A DNA stretch of 64,000 nt from Bacteroidota bacterium (GCA_020161835.1 JAIUNL010000017.1:1-64000); one strand, 5' to 3'. Shown: positions 46,330 through 55,289, counted from the stretch's first letter. Notes: a model not told the origin generated them from the sequence alone. A program made the numbers and translations.

Positions 46330-46872
46330 ATGAGAAAACACACGATTTATTTTCTTTTTATTATTCTAATTTCGTGCAATTCGAATAATAATAGCTTTTA
46401 CGAACAATACTGGCACACCAACAAAGAAAAGTTACTTACCTTACCTGCAAATATTTATTTTTCAATAATACCCATCGACAATGCAACCAAGTATAAAATT
46501 GCAATACAAGAATATAACAAAGATGTAAAATTCAGTTTTGAATATTCACTCCGAACAGGAGATTCTCTAAAATATAAAACTGTTCTATTTAGTGATGAAC
46601 AAACAAGTTATTTTTTAGAAAATCGATTAACCTTCAATAAATATATACAATCTATTGTAAAGTACTATGAACAATTCAGTTTTTATTATATTCAGCGTTC
46701 AGAGCAATATATTCGTTTGGGATATGTAATCGATGGAGATATAATTGTTTGCACAGATCCGGATATTGATTTAAATAAATTCTTCAATGAATATAAACAC
46801 CACCCCTCTTCAATTGAAAAAGGAGTTTATTTCTATCAGCGACCCTTTGATTTTTTAGAGACAATAGAATAA
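46330..46872 (+). CDS. Orphan AT-rich lipoprotein
   Basis: A 180-residue hypothetical protein. N-terminal signal MRKHTIYFLFIILISC with cysteine at 16 is a lipobox; the mature part is Tyr/Phe/Lys/Asn-rich with no domain I recognise. Codon use is unlike the neighbours: the 120 bases at 46561-46680 contain only 27 G or C, clearly lower than flanking genes. It sits between lspA and the M14 gene, beside a heptad tract. Signs of recent transfer or weak selection. ATG at 46330, without clear ribosome site. Confidence 0.72.
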   Translation: MRKHTIYFLFIILISCNSNNNSFYEQYWHTNKEKLLTLPANIYFSIIPIDNATKYKIAIQEYNKDVKFSFEYSLRTGDSLKYKTVLFSDEQTSYFLENRLTFNKYIQSIVKYYEQFSFYYIQRSEQYIRLGYVIDGDIIVCTDPDIDLNKFFNEYKHHPSSIEKGVYFYQRPFDFLETIE

Positions 46873-46938
46873 ATCGAACATTTTATTGTAAGTTAAATCA
46901 TTTGTTCTCGAAATTTTTAGGATTTTCGCTTCGCTCGA

Positions 46939-46980
46939 CTTCTACCTTCTACCTTCTATCTTCTATCTTCTAACCTCACA
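46939..46980. repeat. Heptad array CTTCTAY
   Basis: CTTCTAC, CTTCTAC, CTTCTAT, CTTCTAT, CTTCTAA, CCTCACA: six words in perfect 7-nt register. The stop codon of the M14 gene (46976-46978, minus) falls in the last word. A small palindromic segment CGCTTCGCTCG precedes it. Confidence 0.7.
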
Positions 46981-48454
46981 GCTCTACTTCCAAGGCTTTT
47001 ACCCGATTTGGCATCACCCAGGGTTCCCCTTTTTGCCAACCTGAATCCCTGTTATAAACTTCAAATCCGTTTATCCAAATTGATAAAACTTCCCGGGTTC
47101 CAGGATCAAGAATTCTGAAGGAAGCCCGTTCACCGGGTAATAATGAAGTTGTATGATGTTCAGAAAAGAAATCCTCCCTGAAAAGGCTTACGGCAATTGC
47201 AATCTGTGAACGAAGTCTTTTTGGGTCAGTGGCAGACGGATAGAAAAAAGTATCATAACCTTCAAGAACCGATCGTCTGATGACATCAGTCGTAACCGGC
47301 ATTGGCATAAAATTGCCTTTCATGGGTTCAATCAGGTAGGCAGAAAAATCCATGGTTGCCATTGCTTTCAACGGCGACAAATCACCTATATCAGCAACAA
47401 CCCCAATCATCCGTTCTACACCGGTAACCCAGTCGATCATTGGCGGGTAGTTGATAGCGAGATCTACTGAAACCGGAGGATGTGCCCGCCGGTCAAGCAT
47501 TGGATCAGGAGTCCGCCGGTCACCAAGCCTGACATTTTCAAGTTTCAGTTCAGTCATCAGAGAACCGTTAAACGGAATGGATTCATACGGTTCAGTGGAT
47601 AGTTCTTCAATTTCATCGGCAGCAATAGCATTAAAAGCATCAAGAAACATCCGGAAGTTCAACTCCCTGATCAGGGGTTTATCAGGACTTTGATACCAAC
47701 CGCCAGATTCAATCAAAACAGTTGAAACGCCCCAACTTTGCATGTTATCACCAAAACATCTCGAACCAAAAGCATCGTCATATCGGCCTACATGTGGACC
47801 AATTCTGGCTTCTACTTCCTGTCTTAAGAAACCTGCAAGTTTTTTTGCACGGTTTCTTACCTGATTATCATTCCGGTCTGAATCAAATGCCGGCGCCAGA
47901 AGACTGATAACAGCAACCTTATCGGTTGAACCGACAGAGTATCTGGGATTTTGATCATGAAGATTGAAGCCCCAAACCGGATTCACGGCCTCCTTAACAG
48001 ATTTAAGAAATCTGCTTTCGGGAGAACATAAATCAAGTGCATCCCGGTTAAGATCAATTCCCAATGAATTTCTTCTCTGAAACCGTTCAGCCCCATCAGG
48101 ATTGAGCATGGGTATAAAATGGAGGGTGAGCTTGGTAGACAACCACTTTAAAAATTCAGATTCCTTTTCAATTTGGATAAAGTTGAAAAAATCGAGGATT
48201 GCAAGTGTGGCAGTTGGTTCATTTCCGTGCATCTGGGACCAAAGCAACACTGAAACAGGTCCGTTTCCCCAAGAAAAATGGAATAGTTCCCGTTTTTCTA
48301 AACTCGTGCCGGTTGTAACCTTTTTTACCGGTTGAATACTCAGTTCAACCAAATACCCCACTAACTCATGGTGTTTGATACGCCTTGAAACAGCTTTACT
48401 GAATTGATAACGGGGATAATCAATGGTCTTAATCCATCCGGAAAAGCTGCTCAT
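46976..48454 (-). CDS. M14-family zinc carboxypeptidase
   Basis: A 492-residue protein without evident signal peptide. The M14 metal motif is SQMHGNEPTATLA (about 93-105) with the third ligand in FNLHDQNP (about 180); PMLNPDGAERFQRRNSLGIDLNRDA is the substrate-binding Asn-Arg segment. The last third (about 300-490) is an extra domain. Predicted to remove C-terminal residues from peptides or act as a deacylase. Its start codon overlaps the end of the dihydroorotase gene by 4 nt, giving a coupled pair. The C-terminus abuts a heptad array. Confidence 0.85.
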   Translation of the reverse strand: MSSFSGWIKTIDYPRYQFSKAVSRRIKHHELVGYLVELSIQPVKKVTTGTSLEKRELFHFSWGNGPVSVLLWSQMHGNEPTATLAILDFFNFIQIEKESEFLKWLSTKLTLHFIPMLNPDGAERFQRRNSLGIDLNRDALDLCSPESRFLKSVKEAVNPVWGFNLHDQNPRYSVGSTDKVAVISLLAPAFDSDRNDNQVRNRAKKLAGFLRQEVEARIGPHVGRYDDAFGSRCFGDNMQSWGVSTVLIESGGWYQSPDKPLIRELNFRMFLDAFNAIAADEIEELSTEPYESIPFNGSLMTELKLENVRLGDRRTPDPMLDRRAHPPVSVDLAINYPPMIDWVTGVERMIGVVADIGDLSPLKAMATMDFSAYLIEPMKGNFMPMPVTTDVIRRSVLEGYDTFFYPSATDPKRLRSQIAIAVSLFREDFFSEHHTTSLLPGERASFRILDPGTREVLSIWINGFEVYNRDSGWQKGEPWVMPNRVKALEVEL

Positions 48455-49719
48455 AATAAAAATCCCTCAATTCTGGAACGCTGTATACCGTGAAACCAAA
48501 CATCCTCAATTGAACCCGGAAAAGTAATGCCTTCAAATGGAGACCAGCCAGATCTTGACCTGATCATTTCAGATCGAACCTGCTGCGGTTTATTCAGGTT
48601 TAAAACCGAAAAACTGGCAGAATAACCTGGCTGAATTTCACCAAAACCATTTCCAAACCTGACTGGAATGTAGGGTTTCACAAATTTTCCAGGATTCAGA
48701 GAACAGACATTCCGGATTGTTTCAATAGAAATATGCTGGTATTTGATCAGCCAGGTCACAAAAAGCCCGTAAGTATCAAGGTGGGAAACACCAGAAATTC
48801 CCTTTAGTTTTTCTTCTTTTGAATGAGGTGCATGGTCAGTGGCAAGATACTCAATATCTCCGTTTTTTAAAGCAGAGAGCAAAACTTTTTTATCTTCCGG
48901 ATTGCGGAGAGGCGGATTCATCTGAAGCCATTTATGGTTTTTCTCAGTAATCATCGTTTTGTCAAAAAACAGATGGGTGGGGGTAATTTCGCAGGTAACA
49001 CGGATACCACGTTTTTTTGCAGCCAGAATCAGTGGTAAACCCTCACCTGTTGAGTAATGACACAATTTTCCCGTAAGATTATATTTTTCAATAAGATACA
49101 ATGCAAATTCCGTAGCCAGAATTTCAGCTTTAGCCGGCCGCCGTTCTTCATGACTGTTTTTATCCCGATTTTCTTCAAGAACAACCGGGTCTTCGCAATG
49201 AAAACTTACATTCTGATTTTTATATCGTGAGATGACCTGTTCAAGTTCTTCATTCGTCCGGAAAAATAATTCTCCAATTGATGGACCCATGAAAACTTTG
49301 TAGGGAACTGATTCAACAAGCGGATGAGTTGAAGGACCGATTCCGGCATAAAGTGTGATGTGAACCGGAGATTTTAAAGCAAGTGCCTGCTTGGCAAAAT
49401 AAGACTCTGAATCAATTGGTGGGACGGGATTATTGGGCATATCAGCCACATGGGTAACCCCACCGTTTAAAGCAGCAAAACCAGCACTTGAAAAATTTTC
49501 TTTATAAATGTGCTTTTGGGAAACATCTTCCCGGGCGTGAATATGAATATCACCAAATCCGGGGAAAATAAGACAATCGTCTGAATAAATAACAGAATCA
49601 GGTTCTGGTGTATCTGAAAGCCGTGTAATCAGACCTGTTTCTTTATTAAAAAATGCAGTCTTGCGTTGAACCCCATCAGCAAAAACCATTAAACCCGATA
49701 TACTTAATTCTGAACTCAT
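48451..49719 (-). CDS. pyrC: Dihydroorotase (class I-like)
   Basis: Cyclises N-carbamoyl-aspartate to dihydroorotate in pyrimidine synthesis. It has 422 residues, normal for class I. Metal-binding motifs: DIHIHAREDV (about 53-62), VSFHCEDP (third histidine) and YLATDHAPHSKEEK (catalytic Asp). Related amidohydrolases (allantoinase, dihydropyrimidinase) are alternatives; the DHAPHS motif favours dihydroorotase. ATG at 49719. Overlaps the M14 gene. No other pyr gene is in view. Confidence 0.88.
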   Translation of the reverse strand: MSSELSISGLMVFADGVQRKTAFFNKETGLITRLSDTPEPDSVIYSDDCLIFPGFGDIHIHAREDVSQKHIYKENFSSAGFAALNGGVTHVADMPNNPVPPIDSESYFAKQALALKSPVHITLYAGIGPSTHPLVESVPYKVFMGPSIGELFFRTNEELEQVISRYKNQNVSFHCEDPVVLEENRDKNSHEERRPAKAEILATEFALYLIEKYNLTGKLCHYSTGEGLPLILAAKKRGIRVTCEITPTHLFFDKTMITEKNHKWLQMNPPLRNPEDKKVLLSALKNGDIEYLATDHAPHSKEEKLKGISGVSHLDTYGLFVTWLIKYQHISIETIRNVCSLNPGKFVKPYIPVRFGNGFGEIQPGYSASFSVLNLNKPQQVRSEMIRSRSGWSPFEGITFPGSIEDVWFHGIQRSRIEGFLL

Positions 49720-49730
49720 TTTATCATTTA

Positions 49731-49761
49731 TTGGTTAAGGGCAATTGTTAAACTAACTTTG
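49731..49761 (+). promoter_or_regulatory. Bacteroidota-type promoter of the TlpA gene
   Basis: TTGG (49731-49734), 19-nt spacer, TAACTTTG (49754-49761). The in-frame TTG at 49759 lies inside the -7 element, so it is not the start codon; ATG at 49783 is, with GGAG 9 nt upstream. Confidence 0.75.
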
Positions 49762-49782
49762 CAGAAAAATACGGAGAAAAAA

Positions 49783-50364
49783 ATGCGAAAACACATCAAT
49801 TATCTACTTATCCTTACCGGAATAGTTCTATTTGCATCATGCAAGAAAGAAACAGGTGATTTGCCTCAAACTGTTCCCGGTGAAAATAAGGTTAAAATGG
49901 AATATATTTCGGGTCTTGGTGCTCCTGATCTTTCGCCGGCAACAAATCCAAAAATCGGCAAACCAGTTGAAATGAACTGGCAGTTTAAAAATATGATGGG
50001 TGATACCGTTTTATTATCAGATTACAAAGGAAAAGTAATTTTTCTGAATTTGTGGGCAACATGGTGTCCGCCATGCAAAGCAGAACTTCCTTCGGTTCAA
50101 AAACTAATGGAACTTGCTGATAAAGATGTCGTTTTTCTTCTGGTTTCAAATGAAACCCAGGAGGAAGTTAAATCCTTTTTTCAACCCCTAGATTTTTCAG
50201 TGCCGGCATTTACTGCAGAAGGTGAATATCCGGCAGATTTTGTAACACAAGGAATTCCGGCCACCTATATTATTGATAAAAAAGGGAATCTGGCTGCGTT
50301 TCACCTGGGAGCAGCACAATGGGATGATGCCTCGGTAGTGGATTTTCTGAATTCACTGAAATAA
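49783..50364 (+). CDS. TlpA/ResA-like thioredoxin lipoprotein
   Basis: About 193 residues. Lipobox at LFASC (Cys 18) anchors a thioredoxin-fold domain (about 60-190) to the membrane, with active site WATWCPPCKAELP (CxxC, C-P-P-C) and the cis-Pro loop TQGIPATYIIDKKG. Works as a periplasmic thiol reductase for cytochrome or cysteine-pair maturation; the Cys pair and PPC spacer resemble TlpA/ResA. ATG 49783 is chosen because an earlier TTG lies in the promoter. Convergent with the PhnD-like gene, eight bp apart. Confidence 0.92.
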   Translation: MRKHINYLLILTGIVLFASCKKETGDLPQTVPGENKVKMEYISGLGAPDLSPATNPKIGKPVEMNWQFKNMMGDTVLLSDYKGKVIFLNLWATWCPPCKAELPSVQKLMELADKDVVFLLVSNETQEEVKSFFQPLDFSVPAFTAEGEYPADFVTQGIPATYIIDKKGNLAAFHLGAAQWDDASVVDFLNSLK

Positions 50365-50371
50365 AGGAACT

Positions 50372-51262
50372 TCAGCGAAAAGTTTGTCCCAGGACGTATT
50401 TTGCCGCTTCACGAACCGTTTCATACATTTCTGGCTGAACAGGTGCAAGTGCATCTGTTCGGTTGAGTTTTTTAATCAATCTCTTCCCTGTTGATGTCAC
50501 AGAAAAGGCAAGAATGGCCTTTTTCAATTTCTCTGCATCGGCTTGTCTTCTTGAATAAACATGAGTTGACATCGAAATTACATCACCGGGAATTGGTTTT
50601 GTATAAAGAATGGGTCTGATTTTAGCAATTTGTTCTTTATCCTTCACAAACTGATGCCAGGCATTATCCGTATTTATTGTATCATTGGCAAAACTTGCTG
50701 CAGCATCAACATCACCATCCAGAACCGCCTTAACTGCTCTGTCATGCCCACCCACGTATTTAATTTCTCTGAAAAATGTTGCCGGATTGATACCTTTTTT
50801 CCGAAGTTCATATTCCGGGAAGATCCGGCCGGCGGTACTTGTCGGATCAGTCCACCCGATACGCTTCCCGTTTAAATCTTCAACACTTCTGATACCTGAA
50901 TCTGTACGGGTAAAAATAGCTGAATAAAAGAATGGTTTCCCTTGTCTCACTGATGTAAGCAAAGGAGTTTGTTTAATTTCAGCCTCTGCTTCGACAAAAC
51001 TCATGGGTGCCAGCCAGGCAATATCAACATGGCGGGTACGAATAGCCTCAATCAGCGAAGAGTAATCAGGAGCAACAAACGACCTGATTTCTATTCCTGT
51101 TTGTTTGGTTAGTTCAGTACAAAGACTATCAGCCACAATTTCCACTTCTTCGATTTCACTTGCAGGAATAAAACCGAAAGTAAAAGGCTCAGTTTTCCTG
51201 AATTCACAGGAAAGAAAAAAACTGGTAGCAAGAAAAATCAAACAAAAGTTTATGAGTTTCAT
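50372..51262 (-). CDS. PhnD/TAXI-like phosphate- or phosphonate-binding lipoprotein
   Basis: A 296-residue type II periplasmic binding protein (PhnD family: FIPASEIEEVEI, GIEIRSFVAPDYSSLIEAI, DIAWLAPMSFVEA, GKRIGWTDPTSTAGRIFPEYELRKKG). The signal ends in lipobox LSC (Cys 19), making it a lipoprotein. No phosphonate permease or ATPase adjoins it; instead its start follows directly after the chemoreceptor gene stop (zero gap). It may therefore bind a ligand for that sensor rather than for transport. Ligand cannot be called; phosphonate, phosphite or another oxyanion are open. Confidence 0.85.
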   Translation of the reverse strand: MKLINFCLIFLATSFFLSCEFRKTEPFTFGFIPASEIEEVEIVADSLCTELTKQTGIEIRSFVAPDYSSLIEAIRTRHVDIAWLAPMSFVEAEAEIKQTPLLTSVRQGKPFFYSAIFTRTDSGIRSVEDLNGKRIGWTDPTSTAGRIFPEYELRKKGINPATFFREIKYVGGHDRAVKAVLDGDVDAAASFANDTINTDNAWHQFVKDKEQIAKIRPILYTKPIPGDVISMSTHVYSRRQADAEKLKKAILAFSVTSTGKRLIKKLNRTDALAPVQPEMYETVREAAKYVLGQTFR

Positions 51263-52840
51263 TTATAACTCCGTAATCAAATCAGCAAGGTTTTGCCCGT
51301 TTTCCTTTAATTCGGCTGTTTTCGCAGTTAGACGGTCAAGGTTTTTACTTAAATCACCCGACTCCATTCTCATTTGATTCATTGAATGGGCAATTTGTGA
51401 AAGTGCTGACAACTGCTCTGTAGCTGATTTGGTAATCGTGTTAACCGATTTCATCGTAACGCCATATTGTTCTTCGAGCAGATGAATTACGTCACTGATC
51501 TCATGAAGTCGCTTGGTTCCATCCAAGACAAGCTGATTGACTGATTTAAACATGTGACCTGATTCCCGGCTTTTTTCAACAATATCAATGAGCTGACTTT
51601 TTATTTTTTTAAGTGTGGTTTCAACGTTTACTGCCAGATCTCTAACTTCAGTAGCCACCACCATAAACCGTTGAGTTTGTTTTTTGTCGCCAACAGCTTC
51701 AAGCTGTGCATTAAAACTAATCAGCTTGAGATTATCATTGATCTGACTCACCACATCAGTAATTCGGGTAATGGCTTCAATTTCCTCAATATTTTTGTTC
51801 AGCATTTCTCTGAAGAGCAATGTATTGGCTTCAATTTTATCCATTCTTTCAACAAGATCGTTAACTGACCGGCTTGCTTCAGCAATTTTGGCTTTGTTTT
51901 GCTTTGATTGGGTGGTCAGGGTTTTTGCCAGATCAGTAATGTGCTCAGATGATCTAGCAATTTGAGTTGAAGAAACACTTACATCAGAAATATTGTGAGT
52001 CAATTCGTTAAATGACCGGCTTTGAAGATCGATAAAAACACCTAAATGTTTCGATTGATCAATCAATTCATTTCCGGCAGATTCAATTTTTTCAGAAAGG
52101 CGGGATTGAGTTTCAAAAGCGGATAAAAGTTCAGAAGAAAGTCCTCTGACCTGATTAAACCGTGAGGTTTTCAATTCTGTAAAAAGCTGCACTTTAGCAA
52201 CCGCATCTGATGAAACTGCACGATTCAGTTGCCCAATTTGTGAAACCAGTGCACCGGTGGTGTATCTGTAAGAGAAAACCACAACCAGGCTAACCAGAAG
52301 AAAAAAGACACCCGATGATAGGGAAAAAAGCAAAACATAATGATCATAATCACCCAGTTCCTGACTCAAAATCAGTTCAATTCTCTTGCCTTCCTTTTGA
52401 CTCAGAACTGACTTCACAAGCAGGATTGTAGTTCCCTTTTGCGTTTTCGTTTTTTCCCAGGTAATTGAGTCACCATCGACAAAAATCGGATCATGAAAGT
52501 TGACGTTTTGCGGCAATCCTTTCATTTCTGATAGAGGTGAACGAATGCGAAGAAATTTTTCTCCGTTAAAAAATCCGTAAAAAGAAATCGGGAATTTGAT
52601 GACGTAGGAGTTGAAGGCTTTTCGGGTGGAAATGGGAATATAAGCAAGATCTTTCGAGGTTGCTGCATTCTGATAAACGGGGTCGTTTCTGAGCATGAAT
52701 GATGCCCAGTTACTTATCCGGCCAAGATGAACAACTGCCTGACTGATGTAATTATCTGAGAAAACCCAAACTGAAAGTAACCAAATAAAAACCGGAATGG
52801 ACGTAAATCCGATCCAACGTCCCCATCGTTCCTTTTTCAT
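51263..52840 (-). CDS. Chemoreceptor-like signalling protein with divergent tip
   Basis: A 525-residue membrane protein. Two TM helices (about 13-30 and 170-196) flank a 140-residue periplasmic sensor; then a long coiled coil (about 200-520) with MCP-type heptads. The hairpin tip usually reads LLALNAAIEAARAGE; here it is LISFNAQLEAVGDKKQTQ with FMVVATEVRDLA following. The core is recognisable but the CheA/CheW contact residues are altered, so coupling to a kinase is uncertain. It lies immediately upstream of the PhnD-like lipoprotein gene (zero gap), suggesting that the lipoprotein is its ligand-binding partner. Confidence 0.8.
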   Translation of the reverse strand: MKKERWGRWIGFTSIPVFIWLLSVWVFSDNYISQAVVHLGRISNWASFMLRNDPVYQNAATSKDLAYIPISTRKAFNSYVIKFPISFYGFFNGEKFLRIRSPLSEMKGLPQNVNFHDPIFVDGDSITWEKTKTQKGTTILLVKSVLSQKEGKRIELILSQELGDYDHYVLLFSLSSGVFFLLVSLVVVFSYRYTTGALVSQIGQLNRAVSSDAVAKVQLFTELKTSRFNQVRGLSSELLSAFETQSRLSEKIESAGNELIDQSKHLGVFIDLQSRSFNELTHNISDVSVSSTQIARSSEHITDLAKTLTTQSKQNKAKIAEASRSVNDLVERMDKIEANTLLFREMLNKNIEEIEAITRITDVVSQINDNLKLISFNAQLEAVGDKKQTQRFMVVATEVRDLAVNVETTLKKIKSQLIDIVEKSRESGHMFKSVNQLVLDGTKRLHEISDVIHLLEEQYGVTMKSVNTITKSATEQLSALSQIAHSMNQMRMESGDLSKNLDRLTAKTAELKENGQNLADLITEL

Positions 52841-52854
52841 TTCAGTAATCCATT

Positions 52855-53712
52855 TTAAAGATTTTCGAAAATAATCCGGGTTGCAGCAGATTTATTCAAT
52901 GTGTAGAAATGAAGGCCGGGAGCACCCTGTTCAATCAGTTCACGGCACTGTTTCATGGCATATTCTAACCCCAGCAGGGTAACTTCTGTTGCATCAGTTT
53001 CAACTTCAGTAAGAGATTCGACCAAATGATCAGGAATTTTAGCTCCGCCCATTTCAGAGAATTTTTTTATTTGTCCATAATTGGTGATAGGCATAATCCC
53101 CGGAATTATTCTGCAAAAAATACCGGTTTTTGCTGCATCATCTACAAACCGGAAGTAATCATTATTGTTAAAAAACAATTGGGTAATGACAAAATCGGCA
53201 CCTTCATCAACTTTTCGTTTCAGGTTTTCAAGATCTTTCTGTCTGCTTTCTGCCTGGGGATGAACTTCGGGGTAACCGGCAACACCAATGCAAAAATGTC
53301 CGCCAATGCGAATGTGTTTCACCAGGTCGGAGGCATATTGATATGAATTGGGGGAAGGTTTCCAGTCAGGCTGTCCTTTTGGCGGATCACCACGCAAAGC
53401 AAGAATATTGTCAATACCTCTTCTTTTCAGTTCATCAAGAGAAGGCTGAAGTTCATCAATTGAGTGACCAACACAAGTAAAGTGAGCCATCACTTCCAGC
53501 CCAATTTGATTCTTTATCGTATCAACAATTTCGAAAGATTTTTCCCGGGTAGAGCCACCGGCACCGTAGGTTACCGAAACAAAATCCGGGTTTAAGGGCT
53601 TTAGCTTTTTTAACGTGTTGAAAAGGGTTTGATTTCCGGCATCCGTTTTCGGCGGAAAAAATTCAAAGGAAAATGTTTTTCCTTTTTTCTGAAGAATATC
53701 TGAAATTCTCAC
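52855..53712 (-). CDS. metF: Methylenetetrahydrofolate reductase
   Basis: Reduces 5,10-methylene-THF to 5-methyl-THF for methionine synthesis. It has 285 residues, typical. FSFEFFPPKT near residue 14 starts the barrel; SVTYGAGGSTREKS, LALRGDPPKG, GAGYPEVHPQ-like GVAGYPEVHPQA, GADFVITQLFF and PGIMPITNY are MetF hallmarks, FAD-binding residues included. Start is GTG at 53712, with GGAT about 9 nt upstream. Placed upstream of the chemoreceptor pair by 14 nt, so possibly one transcript. Confidence 0.96.
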   Translation of the reverse strand: MRISDILQKKGKTFSFEFFPPKTDAGNQTLFNTLKKLKPLNPDFVSVTYGAGGSTREKSFEIVDTIKNQIGLEVMAHFTCVGHSIDELQPSLDELKRRGIDNILALRGDPPKGQPDWKPSPNSYQYASDLVKHIRIGGHFCIGVAGYPEVHPQAESRQKDLENLKRKVDEGADFVITQLFFNNNDYFRFVDDAAKTGIFCRIIPGIMPITNYGQIKKFSEMGGAKIPDHLVESLTEVETDATEVTLLGLEYAMKQCRELIEQGAPGLHFYTLNKSAATRIIFENL

Positions 53713-53884
53713 GTTTATCCGTTCAAGAGTTTAATATATATAACTGTGCAGAAGTGACTCTGATTTGATAAGTAAGGAAAATGGTGAACAAAATTAAGAA
53801 ATTCAACATAATTGAGAGTTTGACTATTATTCCTGACAAATCATAACTATAATTTATTAATTCATGGTTTAATTAGTTTCGAAT

Positions 53885-53892
53885 TAAATTTG
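53885..53892 (+). promoter_or_regulatory. Candidate -7 element of serA
   Basis: TAAATTTG fits TAnnTTTG, 79 nt before the ATG. The -33 region is poor (TCAT at 19-nt spacing). Confidence 0.4.
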
Positions 53893-53971
53893 AATCAGGT
53901 CTTTATTAAAACACCTGCCTGTCGTAAATTGTCTTCCGACCAGGACCAAACCAAACCAGGAGATCTGACCC

Positions 53972-55177
53972 ATGCGAGTTTTAGTAGCAGACAAATTTGA
54001 ACAATCCGGGCTAGACGGATTAAAAAGTATCGGCTGTACAGTAATCTATGATCCTGATGTTAAAGATGATTCTTTAACCGAGTCCATTTCAAAAAACTCA
54101 CCTGATATTCTGGTTGTTCGTTCAACCAAAGTGACAGAAGCCATGATGCCGGCAGGGTCTCTTAAACTGATTGTAAGAGCAGGTGCCGGTTTCAATACTA
54201 TTGATGTGGCAGCAGCATCTCGAAAAGGAATTTATGTTTCAAACTGCCCCGGTAAAAACTCAATTGCAGTGGCAGAATTGGCTTTTGGACTGATTTTATC
54301 GCTTGACCGCCGGATTCCCGACAATGTTGCAGACCTCCGAAATGGAAAGTGGAATAAAAAAGAATATTCAAAGGCTAAAGGACTTTACGGAAAAACGATA
54401 GGCCTTGTCGGACTCGGAAATATAGGGAAGGAAATGGTCACCAGGGCCAAATCATTCGGGATGAATGTCATGGTCTGGAGCAGGAGTTTAACTCAGGAAA
54501 AAGCCGAAGAACTTGATGTGATTTTTGCTCCGACTTTAGGTGAACTAGCCAAACATTCAGATATCGTTTCCCTTCATCTTGCGCTTTCAAAAGATACAAG
54601 AGGATTGATTGGTAAATCGTTTTTTGACGGAATGAAAAAGGGTGCCAGTTTTATCAATACCTCACGGGGTGAAGTTGTTGATCAGAATGCCCTGCTTCAG
54701 GCAATCACAGAAAAAGGATTAAAAGCGGGGTTGGATGTTTTTGCTGCAGAGCCGGAAGGTGGTGTGGCAGAATTCACAGATCCGATCGGTAAGGAAATCA
54801 ATGTTTACGGAACTCACCACATTGGTGCATCAACCGATCAGGCTCAGGAAGCTATTGCAGCAGAAACAGTGAGAATTGTTAAAGAATTCCGTGAAACCGG
54901 CCACGTTCCGAATGTGGTTAACCTTTCAGTTAAATCACCGGCAACCTACCGGCTGATCGTAAGACACCTGAATAAACCAGGAGTTCTTGCCTCAGTTCTT
55001 GATGGTATTAAAGCAGAAAATATTAACGTTCTCGAAATGGAAAACATTGTTTTTGCTGATGCAGAAGCTGCAGTTGCCAGAATTAACCTGCAGGATGAAC
55101 CCCATGCCGGAACAGTTGAAAAAGTTAAATCAATGAATCCGAATATCATCGCCATTGATTTGGTAAAATTGGGATAA
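53972..55177 (+). CDS. serA: D-3-phosphoglycerate dehydrogenase with ACT-like C-terminal domain
   Basis: First step of serine synthesis: oxidises 3-phosphoglycerate to phosphohydroxypyruvate with NAD. It has 401 residues. Catalytic-domain motifs: VVRSTKVTEAMM, RAGAGFNTID; nucleotide-binding GLVGLGNIGKEM (about 142-153); INTSRGEVVDQ (Arg), DVFAAEPE (Glu) and GTHHIGAST (His). The last 75 residues (RLIVRHLNKPGVLASVLDGI) form an ACT-like domain, probably for serine feedback. ATG at 53972 with AGGAG about 12 nt upstream. serC and serB are not near. Other 2-hydroxyacid dehydrogenases are alternatives, but the ACT domain favours SerA. Confidence 0.9.
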   Translation: MRVLVADKFEQSGLDGLKSIGCTVIYDPDVKDDSLTESISKNSPDILVVRSTKVTEAMMPAGSLKLIVRAGAGFNTIDVAAASRKGIYVSNCPGKNSIAVAELAFGLILSLDRRIPDNVADLRNGKWNKKEYSKAKGLYGKTIGLVGLGNIGKEMVTRAKSFGMNVMVWSRSLTQEKAEELDVIFAPTLGELAKHSDIVSLHLALSKDTRGLIGKSFFDGMKKGASFINTSRGEVVDQNALLQAITEKGLKAGLDVFAAEPEGGVAEFTDPIGKEINVYGTHHIGASTDQAQEAIAAETVRIVKEFRETGHVPNVVNLSVKSPATYRLIVRHLNKPGVLASVLDGIKAENINVLEMENIVFADAEAAVARINLQDEPHAGTVEKVKSMNPNIIAIDLVKLG

Positions 55178-55210
55178 GTTTTTTTAGTTTGGCCATTGAG
55201 CACCCTTTTA

Positions 55211-55252
55211 CTTGGTCCCTGAGCGGAGTCGAAGGGCCGCTCAATGACCAAG
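55211..55252. repeat. REP-like hairpin element between convergent serA and ABC permease genes
   Basis: Two nested perfect arms: CTTGGTC (55211-55217) with GACCAAG (55246-55252), and TGAGCGG (55220-55226) with CCGCTCA (55237-55243), loop AGTCGAAGGG; one 2x2 internal loop. The core GAGCGGAGTCGAAGGG resembles a short palindromic sequence seen in many bacterial intergenic regions. Confidence 0.75.
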
Positions 55253-55268
55253 TCGAAATGCCCACTTT

Positions 55269-55289
55269 GTCCCATGTCCCAAGTCACTG
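55269..55289. repeat. Heptad-periodic tract (GTCCCAN type)
   Basis: GTCCCAT, GTCCCAA, GTCACTG: three 7-nt words, near the hairpin at 55211 and 26 nt from the ABC permease stop. Confidence 0.45.

Noticed and set aside
49759..49782. TTG start extending the TlpA-like protein by eight residues
   Set aside because: The TTG is part of the TAACTTTG promoter element; GGAG precedes the ATG at 49783.
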